Part shown: positions 60,178-64,000 of the stretch, in pieces
Position numbering within the stretch: position 1 is the stretch's first letter
Layout of the letters: every line of letters starts with the position of its first letter
Assembly (NCBI GenBank): GCA_016865015.1
Contig: CP018226.1
Span: 775,001-839,000, forward strand
DNA from: Rhizobiales bacterium IMCC20636
GTDB lineage: Bacteria; Pseudomonadota; Alphaproteobacteria; Rhizobiales; GCA-2746425
Direction of reading: 5' to 3'
Length of the DNA stretch: 64,000 nucleotides
Translations under genes and position numbers: made by a program
The notes under the pieces: generated by a model
Database searches by the model: none
Told to the model about the DNA's origin: nothing
What the model saw: the letters and a program-made list of their open reading frames with translations, nothing else

Positions 60178-61160
60178 CAGAGCTCACCCCGGACGGCCTG
60201 GCGCGCCTGTTCATAGACCCGCTCCGGGGTGGGGACTGTCAGATCTTCCAGAGCCGGGGAAAATGGAATGGGGACATCCATCGCACCCATGCGCAGCACA
60301 GGCGAATCCAGATGGTAGAACGCTTTTTCTGCGACCCGCGCAGCTATTTCAGCACTGACACCGAAGCTCTGGTGGCCTTCATCGATGATCATCACGCGGC
60401 TCGTCTTGCGCACGGAGTTGAGGATCGTTTCCTCGTCCAGCGGGACAATGGTTCGTGGATCAACAATCTCAGCGGATATGCCATCGGCAGCCAACATGTC
60501 TGCAGCGCTTTCCGCCACTTGGACCATGGATGACATTGCCACCAGAGTAATGTCGTTGCCTTCACGCTTAACATTGGCTTGACCCAGAGGGATCAGATAC
60601 TCCTCTTCAGGCACCTCCGCCTTGTCCTGATACATCAGCTTGTCTTCAAAGATCACAACCGGGTTGTTGTCTCTGATTGCAGATTTCAGCAGGCCTTTGG
60701 CTTCATAGGCGCTGGATGGCATTGCCACCTTCAAACCGGGAATATGTGCGACCAAAGCGTGCAAGGACTGGCTGTGCTGGGCGGCAGATCGTCGGGTTGC
60801 ACCCATATTGGTGCGCAGCACCATGGGCACATTCAGTTTTCCACCGGACATGTAATGGGTCTTGGCGGCCTGATTGCACAGCTGATCCATGATCAGAAAC
60901 AGAAAATCTCCAAACATCAGATCGACGATCGGGCGTGAGCCTGTCATGGCAGCGCCAACAGCGATGCCTGTGAAGCCCGGCTCCGAGATGGGTGTATCGA
61001 TAATCCGGTCAGTCCCGAACTCTTCGACGAGGCCGGATAGAATCTTGAACGGGGTGCCAGCTTCCGCGACATCTTCACCGAGCAGGAAAATGGTTTCGTC
61101 ACGGCGCATTTCTTCGGCGATTGCTTCATTCACCGCTTGAGACAAAGTAATTTCACGCAT
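60177..61160 (-). CDS. 2-oxoacid dehydrogenase E1 beta subunit (acetoin/branched-chain type)
   Basis: This 327-residue protein has E-I-T-L-S-Q-A-V-N-E-A-I at the N-terminus, G-E-D-V-A near residue 28, the T-P-I-S-E-P-G-F-T-G-I-A-V-G-A-A motif near 57 and the glutamine-rich Q-H-S-Q-S-L-H near 130. It forms the alpha2beta2 E1 with the adjacent alpha subunit and binds the pyrimidine of thiamine diphosphate. AGGG lies 8 bases before ATG 61160. It is close to acetoin dehydrogenase-type E1 beta subunits. The substrate is not decided by sequence. Confidence 0.92.
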   Translation of the reverse strand: MREITLSQAVNEAIAEEMRRDETIFLLGEDVAEAGTPFKILSGLVEEFGTDRIIDTPISEPGFTGIAVGAAMTGSRPIVDLMFGDFLFLIMDQLCNQAAKTHYMSGGKLNVPMVLRTNMGATRRSAAQHSQSLHALVAHIPGLKVAMPSSAYEAKGLLKSAIRDNNPVVIFEDKLMYQDKAEVPEEEYLIPLGQANVKREGNDITLVAMSSMVQVAESAADMLAADGISAEIVDPRTIVPLDEETILNSVRKTSRVMIIDEGHQSFGVSAEIAARVAEKAFYHLDSPVLRMGAMDVPIPFSPALEDLTVPTPERVYEQARQAVRGEL

Positions 61161-61175
61161 GTTTTTTACCCTAAT

Positions 61176-62155
61176 TCACGCAGAAAAGACGTGAGCATCA
61201 ACTTCTTCGGCAGGTGGATAGGGCGCCTCCAGCGCATAATTCACCGCGCTGGTCGCCTGTTCCTTGATCTCTGCATGAATGGCGTCCAGTTCGTCAGCAT
61301 TTGCGATGTTTTGCGCCACCATCCATGCTCCGAAATTTGTGATCGGGTCACGGTTTTCTTTCCAATCCGCCTCTTCTTCCTTGCTGCGATAATAGGTGCG
61401 GTTGATATCTCCGACATGGTGTCCGTGATAGCGGTAGGTGTTGAGTGTGATGAAAAACGGTCCTTCGCCCTTGCGAGCCCGTGCAACCAGGTCCTGCGTC
61501 AGTTGATTGACGGCCAGAACGTCCTGTCCGTCCACTTCAAAGGCCTCAATTCCAAACGCTTTTGCCCGACCGCCAATTCGCCAGCAGCCATTTCAGAGAC
61601 ATGGGTGTATTCTCCGTAGAGATTGTTCTCGCAGGCATAGATCACCGACAGCTTCCAGAGGGCGGCCATATTCATGACCTCGTATAAAAGGCCCTGACCC
61701 AGCGCACCATCTCCAAAAAAGCACACGGTGACCGCACCATTGCCGAGGCGCTTTGCTGTCAACGCCGCGCCAGTGGCAATGCCGGCAGATCCACCAACAA
61801 TGGCATTGGCGCCAAGGTTGCCATTGGCCTGATCGGCAATGTGCATCGAGCCGCCCTTGCCGCGGCAATAGCCTTCAGCCTTGCCCAACAATTCGCAGAA
61901 CATCTCCTTGAACTGCGCACCCTTGGCAACACAATGGCCGTGGCCCCGATGGGTCGAGGTGATGTGATCGGTTGTCTCGAGAGCTTCGCAAATGCCGACC
62001 GCGACCGCTTCCTGTCCTGAATACATATGGGTCAGTCCAGGCATCTTGGCGGTCAGATAGAGCTGGTTGGCCTGATCTTCAAAGGTCCGGATGCGGACCA
62101 TCTGTCGGTACATGCGCAGATAGTCTTCCGAATTTTCAGTGCTCTTCTTTGCCAT
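61176..62155 (-). pseudogene. 2-oxoacid dehydrogenase E1 alpha subunit, interrupted by -1 frameshift
   Basis: The 5' frame (62155-61499) reads a normal E1 alpha with the thiamine-diphosphate motif G-D-G-A-L-G-Q-G...E-N-N-L-Y-G-E and H-R-G-H-G-H near residue 70. It keeps homology to about 61574 (E-M-A-A-G-E-L-A), then leaves frame and stops. The 3' frame (61571-61176) continues in register as R-A-K-A-F-G-I-E-A-F-E-V-D-G-Q-D-V to the normal end, covering the Y-R-Y-H-G-H phosphorylation-loop region. One base is missing at about 61568-61574, in a G/C-rich stretch. Joined length would be about 325 residues, as expected. It is either a real null mutation or a sequencing error. Since every other complex gene is intact, an error is quite possible. 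Confidence 0.88.
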
Positions 62156-62159
62156 CGGA

Positions 62160-63461
62160 TCAGTACCGATTTGCGATGGGAAGGTTTTCCGCAGGGAACA
62201 GGCTGATCACCTTGCAGCCGGTGTCGGTCACAATAACCTCTTCCTCGATCCGGGCTGCTGAATAGCCATCCGTCGCGGGGCAATAGGTTTCCAGTGCAAA
62301 CACCATGCCGGTCTTGATCTCCATTGGGTTTTCAAGACTGACCGCCCGGCTGATGATAGGCCTCTCATGAAGCGCCAGGCCAAGGCCGTGGCCAAATTGC
62401 AGGCCAAAGGCATCCAGTTCATTGGCAAAGCCCAGGCTTTCAGCTGTTGGCCAAACCTTTGCCACGACGTCGGTGGAGACGCCCGGTTTGATCAGGGCGA
62501 TGGCCGCATCGAGCCAGTCACGTGCCTTGATGTAGGCATCGTTTTGCGCGGGCGTTGACATGCCCACATTGAAGGTCCGGTAGTAACAGGTGCGATAGCC
62601 CTGATAGCTTTGCAGAATATCAAAAAAGGCCTGATCACCGGGCCGGATGATGCGATCTGTGAAATTATGCGGATGCGGGTTGCAGCGCTCACCAGAGATG
62701 GCGTTGATCGCCTCAACATCATCGGACCCCATTTCATACAGAAGCTTGTTGGACATTGCGACAATGTCGTTCTCGCGAATGCCGGGTTTCAGCTCCTCAT
62801 AAATCATGTGGTAGACGCCATCGACCATCGCAGCGGCCTGGTTGAGCAGTTGAATTTCATCGATGTTCTTGATTTCGCGTGCACCCAGCATGACCTGCTG
62901 ACCATCCACTACATTCACACCAGCGGCCTGCAAGGCGAAAAACATGGCAGTCTCCGCGTAATCAACGCCGACCGGCATGTCTGCAACGCCGGCCTTTTGA
63001 AGCAGACGATAGATATCTTCGGCGTATTTCTTCATCAATCCGAATGAGGGCGGTATGGTTCCGCGCATGCCGACAACTCCGGCCAGCATCCGGTCCGGGT
63101 CGAGCCAGTCGCAATATTCCCTGTGATGCACAGCGGCAGATCCGAAGTCCCAGACATAGGGTTCTTCATCACCGGCCAGCAGGCAGAAACGGCACATCTT
63201 GTCGCGTTCCCACTCGCCGATTTTTGTCCCCGACACATAGCGGATATTGTTGACGTCAAACATCAGCAATGCGCCAAGCCCGGATTCCTTCAGGGCATTC
63301 TTTGCGCGCGACAGGCGGTAACGGCGCAATCGGTCCTGATCAACCCGGCGCTCAAAATCGACAGAGGTATGACCCCAGGCCGGGATGTGTTTTTCCCAAC
63401 GCCAGTTTGGATCCATATCACCGGGCTGCAAGATGCGGGGATTAAGTGCATTCGTATTCAT
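62160..63461 (-). CDS. M24-family (creatinase/prolidase-like) protein with altered metal site
   Basis: This 433-residue pita-bread-fold protein has an N-terminal creatinase-type domain (about 40-190) and a C-terminal M24 domain. Of the five metal ligands, Asp (G-D-Q-A-F-F-D), His (G-H-G-L-G), Glu (L-E-T-Y) and Glu (I-E-E-E-V) are present. The second Asp of the S-D-x-T-R-T motif is Cys (T-C-Y-Y-R-T). GAGAGGAA upstream fixes ATG 63461. E1 alpha starts 4 bp after its stop. M24 members include aminopeptidase P, creatinase, ectoine hydrolase and DMSP lyase DddP, so the reaction cannot be assumed to be peptide cleavage. A small imported amide or sulfonium compound is possible. Confidence 0.82.
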   Translation of the reverse strand: MNTNALNPRILQPGDMDPNWRWEKHIPAWGHTSVDFERRVDQDRLRRYRLSRAKNALKESGLGALLMFDVNNIRYVSGTKIGEWERDKMCRFCLLAGDEEPYVWDFGSAAVHHREYCDWLDPDRMLAGVVGMRGTIPPSFGLMKKYAEDIYRLLQKAGVADMPVGVDYAETAMFFALQAAGVNVVDGQQVMLGAREIKNIDEIQLLNQAAAMVDGVYHMIYEELKPGIRENDIVAMSNKLLYEMGSDDVEAINAISGERCNPHPHNFTDRIIRPGDQAFFDILQSYQGYRTCYYRTFNVGMSTPAQNDAYIKARDWLDAAIALIKPGVSTDVVAKVWPTAESLGFANELDAFGLQFGHGLGLALHERPIISRAVSLENPMEIKTGMVFALETYCPATDGYSAARIEEEVIVTDTGCKVISLFPAENLPIANRY

Positions 63462-63501
63462 CAGGTTTCCTCTCAGAGCCCCGATGCTTGTTGTGCCGGG
63501 G

Positions 63502-64000
63502 TCAGTAATGTCCGTTTGTTCGCATCAACGCATCGGCGCGGTTCTGAGCATTGTTCAATGCCTGATCCACGGTTTTTGCACCGAGCAGCATGTCGTGCAT
63601 TTCTTCGCCCGCGATGGCGATGATTGCCGAAATTTCCGGGACCGGTGGCCTGGGCCAGGATTGCAAAACGCCAGATCGTGCCATTTCATCCACAATGGAT
63701 ATCAGGGGCGAAATCTTCTTCACCTCCGGGTCCATGCAGACGCTGAACCGAGGGCTCACCAGGCTCCCATTCTCGATATAAAGTTTTACGGTTTGTGCCG
63801 AAGTAAGCGACGCCAAAGCTGTCCAGATTGGATTTATTCGCTCCGGAGCGATGTTGGAGGGAATGGCAAGGGCATAGCCACCAATGGGGGCCACGGGCCG
63901 TGCGCCGGGACCTGTGGGGTGTGGCAGATATTGTGTCTTGCCATATGCTGCCGAACGGCTGTCTGTTTCAAACAGCGGTGCAAGCAGGGTGGCACAATAG
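63502..64000 (-). CDS. Partial ABC sugar-type extracellular binding protein, C-terminal part
   Basis: The minus-strand frame is open to the right edge and ends at 63502, about 165 residues from the C-terminus. Segments G-G-Y-A-L-A-I-P-S-N, I-W-T-A-L-A-S-L-T-S and Q-A-L-N-N-A-Q-N-R-A are typical of the C-terminal lobe of family-1 solute-binding proteins. The frame stays open upstream of 63894, so the gene starts outside the window. The M24 gene begins 40 bp after its stop. Its ligand may be the substrate of the M24/2-oxoacid dehydrogenase operon. Confidence 0.82.
   Translation of the reverse strand, partial: YCATLLAPLFETDSRSAAYGKTQYLPHPTGPGARPVAPIGGYALAIPSNIAPERINPIWTALASLTSAQTVKLYIENGSLVSPRFSVCMDPEVKKISPLISIVDEMARSGVLQSWPRPPVPEISAIIAIAGEEMHDMLLGAKTVDQALNNAQNRADALMRTNGHY

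Noticed and set aside
1-64000. tRNA, rRNA, CRISPR arrays, insertion sequences, prophage or attachment sites
   Set aside because: No cloverleaf-like tRNA ends, repeat-spacer arrays, transposase motifs or flanking direct repeats were noticed on reading; a dedicated scan was not possible.

Overview
This is a 64 kb chromosomal or megaplasmid segment from an alphaproteobacterium, most likely of the Rhizobiales. The evidence is intermediate GC, dense ATGA-coupled operons, three ABC importer operons of sugar, polyamine and glycerol-phosphate type, a TctABC carboxylate importer, and EryC/EryH-type isomerases and an XylX-type dehydratase close to rhizobial and Caulobacter proteins. No rRNA, tRNA, CRISPR, insertion sequence or phage gene was seen. 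Both edges cut through genes.

Layout. (1) 1-16.7 kb is a polyol island. A partial glycerol-1-phosphate-dehydrogenase-like gene faces a SorC regulator and an FGGY kinase. A divergent SDR and a fused class II aldolase/SDR follow. Opposite them is a long operon holding a sugar/polyol ABC importer, a xylitol-type dehydrogenase, a free class II aldolase, a second FGGY kinase, a HAD-IIA protein, and EryC- and EryH-like tetrulose-phosphate isomerases. (2) 16.9-20.0 kb holds a P1B-type metal ATPase and a CPA2 antiporter. (3) 20.1-27.0 kb holds a Pot-type spermidine/putrescine-like ABC importer (minus strand), a VOC protein and a GMC oxidoreductase. (4) 27.1-36.7 kb is a transporter-less carbohydrate region with GntR and RpiR regulators: a Zn alcohol dehydrogenase, a mannitol-dehydrogenase-family enzyme, a HAD phosphatase, an FGGY kinase, a cupin phosphoglucose-isomerase-like protein, a shikimate-dehydrogenase-like protein and a UlaG-like lactonase-fold protein. 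(5) 36.9-43.5 kb is a DeoR-led Ugp-type ABC operon ending in a metallophosphodiesterase and an inositol-monophosphatase-family enzyme. This arrangement suggests uptake and dephosphorylation of a phosphodiester. (6) 43.8-52.8 kb has a cytoplasmic-type sulfatase divergent from tctCBA, a CoA-transferase, an enoyl-CoA hydratase and an SDR, followed by a LacI regulator. A good LacI-type operator lies between the two arms. (7) 53.2-64 kb has an XylX-like 2-keto-3-deoxy-acid dehydratase facing a minus-strand operon. That operon encodes a sugar-binding protein (partial), an M24 peptidase-family protein, a 2-oxoacid dehydrogenase complex (E1alpha broken by a frameshift, E1beta, a lipoyl E2, a separate catalytic E2, E3), an aldehyde dehydrogenase and an SDR.

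The most unusual features are the E2 divided over two genes, with the lipoyl-bearing half carrying a degenerate acyltransferase domain; the polyol island that mixes erythritol-pathway isomerases with aldolases and kinases of other pathways; and the Tct/CoA-transferase/sulfatase locus. Several operator-like palindromes can be paired with local regulators. All functional calls are from reading the sequence; no database search was run.
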